64,000 nt of DNA from Thecaphora thlaspeos (lineage: Eukaryota; Basidiomycota; Ustilaginomycetes; Urocystidales; Glomosporiaceae), in the NCBI GenBank assembly GCA_900291925.1, contig UWYS01000003.1:310001-374000 (forward strand). Direction: 5' to 3'. Below are positions 21,297-31,712 of the stretch, piece after piece. A program made the position numbers and the translations under genes. The notes below the pieces were generated by a model. It saw only the letters and a list, made by a program, of their open reading frames with translations, ran no database searches and was not told the DNA's origin. How positions within the stretch are numbered: position 1 is the first letter of the stretch; every line of letters begins with the position of its first letter.

Positions 21297-23351
21297 ATGC
21301 CGTACTCGCCCTCTCCCTACGCTGCAGCCGACACGACCTCGACCACCTCGCAGTCAATTAGCGACATCGTCATCGACACCTTTTCGTCCGCTGCCTCGAT
21401 CGCCGTAGCCCATCACCGCCCACAACCAAGCTTCCTCTTCCCCGCCGCACCCCCCCGCACGTCGCCTCACATCTTGCCCGCCCCAGCTTCAAGGGTGGCA
21501 CCTCGCTTGTTCGACCCATTCGCGACGCCCAATGGTGTCGGAGCTGGAGCCCTCCCCGCCGGCCCTTCGGCCTCCCACCTTCATCGCGATTCTGCTGACT
21601 CCCGCCACCACCACCACCACCAGCATCAGCAGCAGCAGCAGCAGCATCAGCAGCAGCAGCAGCGCTTCCAAGGAGTAGCACAGGCCGGACCGTCACGATA
21701 TGCTATCCCCTCTTCTTCTTCTCCCTTTGGGGCGGGAGGAGGACCACTAGGAGCGGCAGGCATGCAGGAAAGACACCAGGGCATCTCGCTTCTGATGACT
21801 CCGTCGGCCCCTGTCTCCTTTTCTGTCTACACAACCGCAAGCACAGCCACAGGTGGAGCGGCCGTGGCACGACAAAACGGACTGCCGACACTGCTGCCGC
21901 CCTCGGTGATGCCGCCCGCAGCACCACGGCGCCCAGTCGCAGCAGCCGGCGTCAGAGCACGGGAACAGTTCGCCTCAACACCCGAGTCTTCATTCGGTGG
22001 GTCATCGTCGTGGTTCGGACACGGTCACGGGCTAGAACGTGAACTCGGGCCTAGACTTGGCTATACAACGCCGTCGCTGGACGCAGCAGCCCAGGCGGAA
22101 GAGAGAAGAGGCGCGAGAGGCGTGCCAGCAGACCCCGTCGTCTTTGACCATCGAGTCATCGGCACTGCCTCCGGTCAAGGTGCACAAGAAGCAGCATCAG
22201 TAGCAGCAACAGCAGCGCAACTCCTCCAAGCTCAGCGCGGCAGAAGGGTCACCTTCTTCCCACCTTCCGCACCTTCTCTCACGTACGGTCAGCATGGCCA
22301 CGCTGCTGCGCCTCCTTTCGAGACGCCGACCAACCAAGTAGGAACAGGGATCGACGAGCGCGGTCTCGCCTTTGCTCAGAGCCGACCGACAGCGACGGAC
22401 GCTTCGCTATCGATCAACACCGCCTCGTCCTCTTCTTACCTTACCAACACCGATACCCACACCGCCGACGCAGAGGCGGAAGCGGACGGAAACAACGGAG
22501 AGGAGCAGGACGAGGAAGAAGAATACGACAACAACGGTCCTCCCTCCCCTCCGCCGTTGATGCTGCGCACCTGGAAGGGCCAGACCGCCTCCGTCCCTCG
22601 TTGCCTCCTGCAGCCAGACTTCGAAGCCGTCTCTCAGTCTCTCACCGCGACCGAAGGGGTGCTAGATACCTTCCTAGGCCTGAGAGCATTCCACGGGTGG
22701 TACGGCTACAGCTACTGCAATCCCACCGACGCTGGCGCGAGAGGCGACCGTGACCGGAAGACGACCGAGGAAGGCGAAGACGACGTCGAGGAAGAGGAAG
22801 ACGAGGCAGAAGACGAGTCGACCATCAACCTCTACGACGCCTTTGGACGGGTCCGAGCAACGATCTCGACACCAAAGTACCATCTTCGAGGTGGACCGAA
22901 GCGACCCCTTCCCACTCCTCTTGAGAGCGTGGCGATACGTCGGAAAACCGAGCTCAAGGCTGTCCAGCGTCGTAACGATCGAGTCGCCCAGCTTGACGCA
23001 CCGTCATCGCCATCTCCCCACCCCGCGACGACGACGCAGAAGAGCACAATTCGACCTTGGACAGAACACCGTCGTCGCTCTACGCTTTCGACTTCCTCTC
23101 GTAGCAAGCGACAAAAGAGGGTGGTGGAGGATACGATGGTGGGGCTACGCAACGCCCTCTTGGCGGCCGAGGTGAACGATTGGACCATTCCCCCGCCACG
23201 TTTCCAAGGTGGCGCGGGTACGGGGACCATCTACAATCCCGAGGACGACGAGGTGCGGGACCTTGTGAATCCGTCTTCGGCGGGCCGAGAGGGCATGCAG
23301 AAGAACAGCGTGATAGCGCTCGAGAGCGCGTTGCCGGGCGTTTATCTATGA
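21297..23351 (+). CDS. Unknown largely disordered protein
   Basis: Open frame of 684 residues from the first in-frame ATG. I do not recognise a family. The N-terminal third is rich in Ala, Pro and Ser and has a His/Gln repeat tract (about 21606-21662). The middle has acidic Glu/Asp runs (about 22470-22530 and 22760-22820). The only order-prone blocks are around residues 420-475 (LRTWKGQTASVPRC, then LGLRAFHGWYGYSYC) and 520-560 (INLYDAFGRVRATI). The C-terminus contains a basic patch RSKRQKR that could be a nuclear signal. Sustained low-complexity coding bias over 2 kb with no stop supports a real gene. An upstream spliced start is possible because the frame stays open to about 21258. Confidence 0.6.
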   Translation: MPYSPSPYAAADTTSTTSQSISDIVIDTFSSAASIAVAHHRPQPSFLFPAAPPRTSPHILPAPASRVAPRLFDPFATPNGVGAGALPAGPSASHLHRDSADSRHHHHHQHQQQQQQHQQQQQRFQGVAQAGPSRYAIPSSSSPFGAGGGPLGAAGMQERHQGISLLMTPSAPVSFSVYTTASTATGGAAVARQNGLPTLLPPSVMPPAAPRRPVAAAGVRAREQFASTPESSFGGSSSWFGHGHGLERELGPRLGYTTPSLDAAAQAEERRGARGVPADPVVFDHRVIGTASGQGAQEAASVAATAAQLLQAQRGRRVTFFPPSAPSLTYGQHGHAAAPPFETPTNQVGTGIDERGLAFAQSRPTATDASLSINTASSSSYLTNTDTHTADAEAEADGNNGEEQDEEEEYDNNGPPSPPPLMLRTWKGQTASVPRCLLQPDFEAVSQSLTATEGVLDTFLGLRAFHGWYGYSYCNPTDAGARGDRDRKTTEEGEDDVEEEEDEAEDESTINLYDAFGRVRATISTPKYHLRGGPKRPLPTPLESVAIRRKTELKAVQRRNDRVAQLDAPSSPSPHPATTTQKSTIRPWTEHRRRSTLSTSSRSKRQKRVVEDTMVGLRNALLAAEVNDWTIPPPRFQGGAGTGTIYNPEDDEVRDLVNPSSAGREGMQKNSVIALESALPGVYL

Positions 23352-24120
23352 GGATACCCTCTGACGTTCAGCGAGGGGAGTAGTAGTAGGAGCGGCCGAG
23401 CATGTTCTCGCCTCTAGTCTGCAAGTAAGCAAGTGACCAGGACGGAGCAACCTTGTCACCGTCGTCCTTGGCGGCGGCGGCGGCGGCGCTGGGGGAGCAG
23501 GACATCAATCAATTCATACACCTCCCTTCAATCCCAACGTTGCTTTGTAAACGTCCTCCTCCATCCTCGTCACAGACCATCAAACGCGGGTAACAAAGTC
23601 AAGCACAGAAACGGAAAGGCATCGGAAAGAGGAAAGACGGAATGGGCGGTGCACTTTTCTTCCATGAAACTATGCGGTGTACAGATTACTACTACTACTT
23701 CCTACCTACTGCTACTGCCACTACCACTACTACTTACTACGAAAACAATCGAGCGAGCGAGAGGATAGAGAAGAGAGTCAAGCTCGGACGGACTGTGCGA
23801 CGGAGGAAGGGACGAGGACGATATGCTATGACCCCAATTACAGAGCGAGGAAAGAGAGAAGCCTCCCCATAGACAAAACAGAGAGACTGTCAATGATCGA
23901 CAACGTTATATACAGAGAAGAAATGGGGAAGCGAAGGGGAGGAAGACCGCGTGTGATAAGATGAGTGCGTTGACGACAAAGGTGGCTAGCAATACGATAG
24001 CAGAGCAGATGCTTTTTTAACGTGACGTGTCAAGGTCGATGAGATGAAGATCGCCCGCAAGCCGGCGGAGACGGTCGCAGCTTGTCCGACAATACCCTGT
24101 CGTGAGTGTGTGTTTGAGAT
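23352..24120. other. Convergent intergenic region
   Basis: 769 bp between two convergent genes, including a run of ACT/TAC triplets at about 23688-23740 and AG-rich stretches. No gene seen. Confidence 0.5.
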
Positions 24121-27100
24121 CTAGACGACGGGCCGAGGTCCGCCTTCTTCGTTCGGCGTGCTCTTCAGCGAACCGGAGGGCGTCGAGTTGGTGTCGAGGG
24201 CACTGCCGCTCGTCGCCGCTTCGATGACGCTGCTCGGTATGCTGACGCCGAGCAGAGTGTCGCGAGCCATGCGGAAGGCCTCGCTCTCGGCCGCCTCCTC
24301 CTGCTGGTGTTGCTGCTGATGGTGCTGCTGTCCGTGCGTGGTGGACGAGGGCGGTCCAAATGGCGATAGAGCCAAGGCCGACCCCTGCGGCGTGTCAGCT
24401 CCGTGGCTGGACCCACCTGGGCTGTGCACCGCCACCTGCGAGGACGACAGCGGGCTGGGCCTGCCGGGCTGGCTGGCATTTTGCAGGCCGAGGCGCAGTC
24501 GCGATGCCAGCGAGGCCGGATCGAGACCGTCGCCGCTGCCGCCGAAAAGTGCGCCGAGGCTCGTCGAGTAGTCCAGTCCGTCGCTGGGGTCGCCTTCGGT
24601 GCGCTGCTGCTCCGAGTCCGAACTGGCCCCGCCGTTCTGCAGCGTCGGCGTGGCCGCCCTCTCGCGGAGACGCGCCATCGCGTTGGCGGCGGCGCTTCGT
24701 TCGGCCGTCATGCTGAGGCTGCGCTTGGCATTGTGGTCTTTGGACAGCGCGGCCCCCTTGACGCTGAGGCGGGCGATCGTCTTGGCCAGCTCCTCTGCGC
24801 TGGTCGAGGCGAGCGCATCCTGAGCAGTGAGATTACTCAACACCGCCTGGTCCTGACCGTAGTCGCTGTCGCGCCGGGCCCCAGGGCCGCCGGGAAGCGG
24901 GCTGCTGGCAGGGGAATTGGTCGACGCCCGTCGGGCCAGGAGCGCAGACGAAGGGCCAGTGACGAATGGGAACGGGTAGCCGTCAGCCGCAGGCGGTGTG
25001 ACGGCGCCCGGCGTGCCGTCCGAAGCGCGACGGAGGTGTGCAAGGGTGCCGTCCGATCCATCCTCGGCACCGGCAGACGGCGGGCGACGGGGACTGGCTC
25101 CAGGGGTGCGGGAAATGTCGGCGCGGTACGCTTGGCCCGACCGGCCGCCAGCTCCCGTGCCGACCGCTTCGACCCGCGGATACTGCATGCTGTCCGGGTG
25201 ACGTTCCGATGGCCGTCGGTGGTCGAAGCTCTGGGACCAATGCGGCGTAGGCGGCTGCTGCTGGTCTAACAACATGTCAGCTTGTGTTGCGGGCACCTGA
25301 CCTCTGGCGGCATGCATGGGGAACATCGAGGTGTAGCCCTGGAGCATGCCCGAGACGTTGAAGCCCTGCGAGTAGATGGGGCCGCCAGGAGCGCCACCGC
25401 TGGCATTTCGAGCGGGCGGCGCAGCGTGCGGCGTACCCAAAGGCGGACTAAAAGGTCCCAGCCCGGGGTTGAGGAATTGGGGATAGAGCGGCGGCGTTTC
25501 CGGGATGGCCTGGAACGTGAAGCCGGGCATGCCTGGCGTCATGGGGACGTTCATCCTGGCGATCATCGGGCTCATCTGGCCAGTGGCGATGTCGGAGAAG
25601 CCCTGCGGAGGCAGCTGAATCCGACCTGGGTGCGACATGCTGCCGTCGATCGCTCCTGCCGCCGCAGGGGGTGGCGGTGCGACCAGACCGGGCGACATCA
25701 GGTCGGACGGCAGGAAGGCTGCCGGGTTGCCAAGCGGACCGTTGAATGACAGCGAGTGCGACGAGCTTTGCGAGGCCGACGAAGCATGCTGCAGGAGGTT
25801 GCGTGCAGCTTCGTTTTGCTCGTGCAACGATGCGAAACCAGCTTGTGTCTCGGTGTCATACCGCTGCTGCGGCTGGCTGAACTGCGAGGAAAACAGCGTC
25901 TGCTCTTGCGCCTGCGGTTGCCCGTACTGCTGCTGCGGATGCTGCTGCCGCTGCGCGTGTAGCGCCCCCTGCTGTTGCTGGTGCTGCTGCTGGTGCTGCT
26001 GTTGTAATTGCGAGAGTTGATGTTGCTGTTGCTGTTGCGTTTGCTGCTGCTGCTGCAAGCGATGCTGGCTGAGCTGTTGAGGATGACTGGACTGCTGCTG
26101 GTACCTCGAGTTGTAGCCGCCCAACGGCCTGCCAGAGGACGAATCCGCTCTTTGGCCGTAGGGGCCACCTGCTTGTTGGTAGTGCTGCTGTTGCTGTCTG
26201 ATGCCCTGCTGGCCCATGCCCTGCCCACCACCAACGCCGAGCGCTGAGAAAGATTGGGGCTGCATCAAGGGGTATCCGGCGTTGCTGATGCTGCTGTTAT
26301 GGCCGTGCATCGGGGGCACGGCGCCGGATGGACGACCCTGCTGCTGGTGCTGTTGCTGTGGGACGGACGGGCCGCCTGTATGCGAGTGAGGCTGCGATGG
26401 ATAGGCTGGCATCCTGCTGCTGTGCGAGACGTGCGATGGCGGCTGGGCAGCGGCGAACGCGCCAGTGTACTGCGAAGGAGCACCCGGCGTGCCCACGGCC
26501 GGCCCGTTCTGCGCGGCGAACCGGTCAAAGTGGACCTTGAGCGTGCGCCCGCTGTATTCGAAGCCGTGGTACAGGCGAACGGCATTTTGCGCGTCCTCCT
26601 GAGTTGCAAACAGCACGGTTCCGAAGCCGCGGCTCCTCCCCTCTGGTCCGATGGCCACGTCGGCGCGTTGGATGTTGCCCGCCGCGCGGAAGAGGTCCTT
26701 GAGATCCTGCCACTGACAATGGAACGGCAGGTTTCCGACAAACAGCACGCGGCCAGCGTACGAGGTCGTAGGTATGCCAGCAGGGACGCCCTGCCCAAAA
26801 GGCTGAGCCTGTACGCCGAAGCTGGCCGTCGAAACCAGAGAGCCAGGCACAGCAGGCCATGATGCCATCGCTGCAGCGCCAGGGATTCCGGTTGGCACAG
26901 ACGAACTTCCAGCACTGGCGCTGTGGCCAAGACTGCCGGAGTTGTCGTGCGTGCCAGGCCATCCGTGGCCCTGTGAGATGTAGCCAGAGTCGACGCTTGT
27001 GTGGACAGACGGCGGGTTCGACCGATGGACGAGGTTCAAGCCGCTGCTGCTGCCCACGCCGCCGCCGATACCACCGCCGCTGCTGCCGTTCCTTTTGCCG

Positions 27101-29043
27101 AAAGCATACAGAGCAGGGCTCTGATTGTTGATCGAAGATCCCTGCTGAGCTTGTGCCTGCTGCTGAAGGACAGCGGCGCTTCGCAGCTGTCCTTGCATGA
27201 AGCCACGCTCAAAGTCCGACAGCCCGCTCATATCGTCGCTGGCGAGCGGACTGCCGACCGACGAGAAACTCGACGCTCGGTCGGGCGTCACGGTCGATTG
27301 GGAGGCGGTGAAGGATGATGCAGGCGATAGGGCGGGAGACGAGCCGGTGCTTAGTCCGCTGGCTGGGCTGTTGAGCCCGTGCGACCTCAAACCTGGTACA
27401 TTGAGGAAGCTGTTGGAAGCTGAGCCGGCATGGTTGGGCGTAGGCGAGGCTACGCCGGAAATTGTCCCCGGCTGGCTGAAGGTCGCGGCGCTGCCGGCTA
27501 CGCCGACAAGCGCGCCGCTGCGATCGATGCGCACCTCGAGTGTCCGACCCTGCCAGGTGAAGCCGTCGAGCATCTCTGACGCCTTGATGGCGTCTTCCTC
27601 TGTCGCCATCAGCACGCTCCCGTAGCCTCGGCTGCGGTTGTCGGGGCTGAGCGAGACGTCGGCCCGCAGGACGGTCCCAGCTTTGCGGAAGAGGTCCTTG
27701 AGGTCCTGCCACCGCACGCGGTAGGGCAGGTTGGAGGCCAGCAGCTGGGTCCTCGGATCGGAAGCGGAAAGAGGGCCAGTGTTTGGCGTGGGACCTCCCG
27801 TTCCCTGAGCCTGGGTCTGAGCTTGGGCCTGCGCTTGGGGTTGAGACTGCAGCTGGCCCTGTTTCTGTGAGGCCGCATAGGCGGAAGGCGAAGGCGAGCT
27901 GCGCTGGCCAGGAAAAGAGGAGTGGCGCAAGTCCGCCGTGAGGTGCGGTGCGCTCTCGTATGACTGGCTCGAGCCGGCCGTTGAAGGCCCGTCTGAAAAC
28001 GACTGCCGAGCAAAAGGCGGCCTCCCCGATAAAGAGCCTGTGTCCGAAGAAAGATGCGTCGCCGCAGCCGCCAGGTTCATATTATTCGAAGCGGCAGAAG
28101 GCCCACGATGCTGCTGCTGCTGCTGTCCAGCTTGGGGAGAGGCGATGCCTAGCGGCGAGCGGACGTTGCCCGAAGCAAGGCCGGCAGCGCCGGCTCCGTT
28201 AATGGCCAGATGAATGGCCGCCTCGACCGGGTCATCAAAGTCTTTCGAGCGGTTCAAGTAGGACTGCGGAAGCCCGAAGCTCGATGCGGCAGAGCCGAGC
28301 GGCGACTGCGACTGCGACTGCGACTGCCGGCCGTATCCGCCCGATTGCCCTCCTAGCGCGCCTCCGGCCCCCTGACCTGTCCCGCGCCCTCCGCTGCTGT
28401 GCCGCGAGTGGTCGCTCGCCGTCCTCACCCTATCGCTGAAAGCGACCATATTGTTAGGCTGGCTGCTAGCTCCACCGGCACCGACCACCGAGGCTAGACC
28501 GCCCATCGATGTGAACGAACCCGCTCGGCTGCCGCTGCTGCCGTTGCTCAACTTGCCCAGACCAGACATGTTGGCGAAGCCCTTGTTGCCGCCACCAGCA
28601 CCGCCGTGGTTGCCGAGGTGGAGAGGCGCTGTTGCCGAGGTGTTATTGGATGCGGGCGAAGAGATGAAGCTCGAGGCGGAACTGCTGCCGGCGAAGGACG
28701 TGTTAGTGCCATTGTGGACGCTGTTGCTCGCGGGAGAGCCGAGGCCGTTGGTCGAGGAGCTGTTCGAACGCAGCGAACCGAGGTTGCCCGTAGTCGCTGT
28801 CGCGGCTGCTGACCGGTCAAAGTCGTAGCTCCCTCCTATATGCGCAGAGCCGTGCGAGCTCGGCCTTTCGAAAGAGAGCGGGCTGACGCTGCCGGAAGCG
28901 GAAGATCCATGCTGGAGGGCGGATGTAGGAGAGGCGACCGGACGTAGCGATGGCGAGGCGCGGTGTGGGAGGCCGTTGACGATCCCGCCATGACCCAGCC
29001 CGTTGAAGAACAGGCTGCCGCCGGACTGCGCCCCATAGTCCAT
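24121..29043 (-). CDS. Large RNA-binding protein with two RRMs and Gln-rich regions (Gbp2/Hrb1-like RRMs)
   Basis: Single exon, 1640 residues, ATG at 29043. RRM1 spans about residues 434-507 (RNP2 LLASNLPY, RNP1 RGYGSVLM). RRM2 spans about 761-840 (RNP2 VLFVGNLPF, RNP1 RGFGTVLF). Both contain the WQDLKDLFR helix typical of the Gbp2/Hrb1/hnRNP-M type of RRM. Around and after RRM2 lie long poly-Gln and Gln/His tracts (about 25900-26200) and Ser/Gly-rich segments, so most of the protein is low complexity and prion-like. Proteins of this type bind mRNA and act in export, storage or translational control. The RRM call is firm; the exact orthologue is not, because the yeast proteins are several times shorter and have three RRMs. 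Confidence 0.87.
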   Translation of the reverse strand: MDYGAQSGGSLFFNGLGHGGIVNGLPHRASPSLRPVASPTSALQHGSSASGSVSPLSFERPSSHGSAHIGGSYDFDRSAAATATTGNLGSLRSNSSSTNGLGSPASNSVHNGTNTSFAGSSSASSFISSPASNNTSATAPLHLGNHGGAGGGNKGFANMSGLGKLSNGSSGSRAGSFTSMGGLASVVGAGGASSQPNNMVAFSDRVRTASDHSRHSSGGRGTGQGAGGALGGQSGGYGRQSQSQSQSPLGSAASSFGLPQSYLNRSKDFDDPVEAAIHLAINGAGAAGLASGNVRSPLGIASPQAGQQQQQHRGPSAASNNMNLAAAATHLSSDTGSLSGRPPFARQSFSDGPSTAGSSQSYESAPHLTADLRHSSFPGQRSSPSPSAYAASQKQGQLQSQPQAQAQAQTQAQGTGGPTPNTGPLSASDPRTQLLASNLPYRVRWQDLKDLFRKAGTVLRADVSLSPDNRSRGYGSVLMATEEDAIKASEMLDGFTWQGRTLEVRIDRSGALVGVAGSAATFSQPGTISGVASPTPNHAGSASNSFLNVPGLRSHGLNSPASGLSTGSSPALSPASSFTASQSTVTPDRASSFSSVGSPLASDDMSGLSDFERGFMQGQLRSAAVLQQQAQAQQGSSINNQSPALYAFGKRNGSSGGGIGGGVGSSSGLNLVHRSNPPSVHTSVDSGYISQGHGWPGTHDNSGSLGHSASAGSSSVPTGIPGAAAMASWPAVPGSLVSTASFGVQAQPFGQGVPAGIPTTSYAGRVLFVGNLPFHCQWQDLKDLFRAAGNIQRADVAIGPEGRSRGFGTVLFATQEDAQNAVRLYHGFEYSGRTLKVHFDRFAAQNGPAVGTPGAPSQYTGAFAAAQPPSHVSHSSRMPAYPSQPHSHTGGPSVPQQQHQQQGRPSGAVPPMHGHNSSISNAGYPLMQPQSFSALGVGGGQGMGQQGIRQQQQHYQQAGGPYGQRADSSSGRPLGGYNSRYQQQSSHPQQLSQHRLQQQQQTQQQQQHQLSQLQQQHQQQHQQQQGALHAQRQQHPQQQYGQPQAQEQTLFSSQFSQPQQRYDTETQAGFASLHEQNEAARNLLQHASSASQSSSHSLSFNGPLGNPAAFLPSDLMSPGLVAPPPPAAAGAIDGSMSHPGRIQLPPQGFSDIATGQMSPMIARMNVPMTPGMPGFTFQAIPETPPLYPQFLNPGLGPFSPPLGTPHAAPPARNASGGAPGGPIYSQGFNVSGMLQGYTSMFPMHAARGQVPATQADMLLDQQQPPTPHWSQSFDHRRPSERHPDSMQYPRVEAVGTGAGGRSGQAYRADISRTPGASPRRPPSAGAEDGSDGTLAHLRRASDGTPGAVTPPAADGYPFPFVTGPSSALLARRASTNSPASSPLPGGPGARRDSDYGQDQAVLSNLTAQDALASTSAEELAKTIARLSVKGAALSKDHNAKRSLSMTAERSAAANAMARLRERAATPTLQNGGASSDSEQQRTEGDPSDGLDYSTSLGALFGGSGDGLDPASLASRLRLGLQNASQPGRPSPLSSSQVAVHSPGGSSHGADTPQGSALALSPFGPPSSTTHGQQHHQQQHQQEEAAESEAFRMARDTLLGVSIPSSVIEAATSGSALDTNSTPSGSLKSTPNEEGGPRPVV

Positions 29044-31195
29044 GATGTCTCTCTTTAGTCTGTCTGCTCAGAGGCGGCGGGTCCCTTGTGATAAGTGAAG
29101 GTGAGGCAGCAGAAGAGCAGCGCGGCTGGTGAAGCGTAGCGAGGGAGTGAACATCGAGAGGTGAGGGTGTAAGAGTGAGATACGGTCTCTAGTCACGTGG
29201 GGTCACTTTGTTGCAGCCCAAGTTCCGTCAAGGTGGAAACAATGGTACAAACCGAAGGCCACGTAATGGGCAGCGGCCAAGAGGTGAAGAACCGAGCCGC
29301 TGTGCGCTGGCACGACAAACGGCTATCGCGCACTTACCAGAGGTAGTAGCAAAGGTCAGGCGTGTGCAGCAAGACGTGGCCGCAGTGTAGAGGAGGTTTG
29401 CGGGATGTGGCGGCGAGAAGCGAACAGAGACAGAACTGCACGGTGTGAAAGGCGTAGCCTCAGGCACTGGCTTGAACGCTGTTGTCCTCTGCGAGCGATG
29501 ACGTGGTGCCGTGTCCGCTTCCGGTCAACTAGACTGAGCGACTTTGCCAGAAGGGGATGATCGATTCGATCGTCGGCTCGTCCAGCTGGACGGGAGCGAT
29601 CGCTTCGGCAAGGACGAGATGGAAGGCTGAAGAGCCTCCCTTGATATCTCTGCGAGCCCAAGGTCTGGATCGACACGGCGAGGTGAAGAAACCTACGCCT
29701 GAAGCTGGTCGGCGCCGGGCGTCTTCTCTTTGGTCGAGAGCTGCTTCGGCGCGTCTGATGACTGAGCAAGGTAGCTGAGTCGGAGGGCGGAGGCGCACCG
29801 ACGAGGCAAAATGTGCGAGCACGAGGGGATCACTAGCCAGGCGGAAGAGGTGAGTGTCCTACCGAGGCGACTTCTAGCGGTAAACGGCCGGATAAGTTGC
29901 TGAACAGAGGCCTGTGTGGCTGTTTGGCGGTGTGGAGTCGGTGGAGTCGGTCAAGGAGAGCGAAGGGCAAGGCGTGTCGAGTTCTTGTGCGCGTCGGTGC
30001 AGAGGTCGGACTACAGCAGCGATGAAGCTGTCGTTCCTTGCCCGTTGAGGACGTGGAGTGGTGTCAGTCTGGCGCGGTGTAATGGAGGTGCGACGGGGCG
30101 GCGGGTGGGAGAAAGTCGGCAGGTAGGGGTGGGTGTCGTGGAAAGCAGCACCGATGGATCCCGTGCTAGTATGCAGTATGTCGTAGCTCGTCGGAACAAG
30201 AAGCAAGCGAGAGAGAAGCGTCTGAACGAGACTTTTGAAGGAAGAGGAGGAGAAAGCCGGAGAGGAGGAGCCCTTTGCGCGAAGCTGGCGAGAGATGATG
30301 GATGGTTGCCGAAAACCCGATCCCAAGAAAATGGACAGACGAACAAGAGGCGAGGCGAGGCGAGATGGAGAGGGCAAGTTGAGAGGGAAAGGGCGAGGAG
30401 GAGGCGGGATGAAGAGGGGGGAAGAGAAAGACGGTGATCGGGAGCGAAGAGGGGGGTGGATGGTGGGACAGAGGGTCGGGAAATGGAAGACTCGACTCGG
30501 CGAGCGAGAGGCGTGCCCTCGATGCCGACGCAGAGCTCAGACACCGGTCTCCTCTCTTCTGCACCGCTCCCCTTTCCCTCTGCCTTTCTCGGACGAGAGG
30601 GCGCGGCAAAAGGACGTGAATTTTTTCCCATTTTTTCGGTCCCGCACGGAGAGAGCCCAGACGCGCACCCGTCGATTTCATCAGCCCGCCTCAGACGTGA
30701 GGCTAGGGAGTTAGATAAATTTGTTGTGCGCTCGTCTCATCGTTTTTACGGCTTGTGCCCCTTGGACAGTGGCGGTGACGGCATCGACCAGTGCGCGGTG
30801 GCACGCGGGCATTTAGGCCCCCCTTATGGAGTATAACTACTCGTCGGCAGTAGCTCTACAACGTTGGCTACACTCTACCCACCTGACTTATTTGCTGTGC
30901 AGTGTGTAGTACCTGAGGCGCGTCTTCGGCCAGCAGCAAAGTGCCTGTTGACCGAGCCTCGTTCATCGATCCGCCCTTGCAGTGAGTACTGTACGGTGAC
31001 AGTTCGCCGTCGACTGAAACCGCCAAGGGTAGGAGAGGGACAAGAGGTCTTTACCCCTGCGCCACCATGCGCCCCCCTGCAAGCAGTTAGCGACAACAAG
31101 CGCCGAGAGGCTTGGACCACTCAGCTATTTCAAAGAGATCGACGGACAAGCCAGAGGAAAAAGAGAAGTGTCGAGGTAGGGAGAAGAAGAAAAAG
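29044..31195. other. Upstream region of the RNA-binding protein gene
   Basis: 2.1 kb of presumed promoter and leader. The stretch 30200-30480 is strongly purine-rich on the plus strand (pyrimidine-rich on the sense strand of the downstream gene), a common feature of fungal promoters and leaders. Minus-strand frames of about 200 codons here are low-complexity Ser/Pro/Arg and show no domain. No other gene seen. Confidence 0.45.
31190..31194 (-). terminator. Pol III T-run terminator of tRNA-Asp copy 1
   Basis: Five consecutive T on the sense strand, 7 nt after the tRNA 3' end. Copy 2 has a run of only four T at the matching place (about 49132-49135). Confidence 0.7.
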
Positions 31196-31712
31196 AGAAC
31201 CTCCAAATCCGGGAATTGAACCCGGGTCTGCGCCGCGCAACTGCAGGGACGTCAATGGTCGAAATCCCGATGGAATTGACAAGGCGCCGTCATAGCCACT
31301 AAACTAATTCGGAAGTAGTAATACGGTATCACCTGTGCTTCTCTTACTTTGGTTCCTTCCTCCCCACCACCACCACTACCAGCACCACCTACCAGCACCA
31401 CCTACCAGCACCACCTACCAGCACCACCTACCGGCCTCCTCGGGCGAATAGTAAGGCGGCTGCGCCCCTTATCCTGGCTTGGCCGTGTAGGGCTCGCTCT
31501 CTCGCTCTCTCGCTCTCTTGTAGCCATTCCTTCGGCGCGTGCACGCGCACATGATCTCCCTTTCTCTCTCTCTTGTATGGGCTAAACTCGATGTATTCCT
31601 TCCATAGCTGCTGCGTCCAAGCTCTCACCACCATGCACTGGTCTTCGCGGCAGCTACTTGTACATGTCCTACCTCGCCGCGTACATCAAATCCCACTAAA
31701 TCTCACTCGGAG
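31196..31712 (-). repeat. Duplicated tRNA-Asp block, copy 1
   Basis: This block matches 49141-49511. It contains the tRNA gene plus about 400 bp of its 5' flank (to higher coordinates). The flank holds four copies of the 13-bp unit AGCACCACCTACC (31381-31432; copy 2 has three) and CTCGCTCT repeats near 31495-31520. It also includes 135 bp (31560-31694) absent from copy 2. The ends of that indel share TCCC. Outside the indel, the 13-bp array and the tRNA intron, the copies read identically by eye. Confidence 0.9.
31201..31313 (-). tRNA. tRNA-Asp(GTC) with a 41-nt intron, copy 1
   Basis: Read on the minus strand, a 72-nt mature tRNA folds fully. The acceptor stem has 7 pairs with one G-T pair. 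The anticodon stem GCGCC/GGCGC bears a loop with anticodon GTC. The variable loop has 4 nt, and the T stem CCGGG/CCCGG encloses TTCAATT. The intron (31236-31276) sits after position 37, the canonical site, and contains TTGAC, which can pair with the anticodon region. Exons are 31313-31277 and 31235-31201. CCA is not encoded. Five T on the sense strand at 31194-31190 form the Pol III terminator. Decodes GAC/GAU as aspartate. Confidence 0.93.

Noticed and set aside
21606..21662. CAC/CAG tract as a CRISPR-like or satellite array
   Set aside because: Imperfect His/Gln codon repeats inside an open frame, with no spacer structure.
30011..30681. Minus-strand open frames of about 170-206 codons upstream of the RRM gene
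   Set aside because: Low-complexity Ser/Pro/Arg text in overlapping frames with no domain; better explained as pyrimidine-rich leader and promoter sequence.
31196..31712. tRNA-derived SINE
   Set aside because: The tRNA keeps a full intron, canonical fold and Pol III terminator and lies at the 3' end of the duplicated unit; SINEs have the tRNA part at the 5' end followed by a tail.
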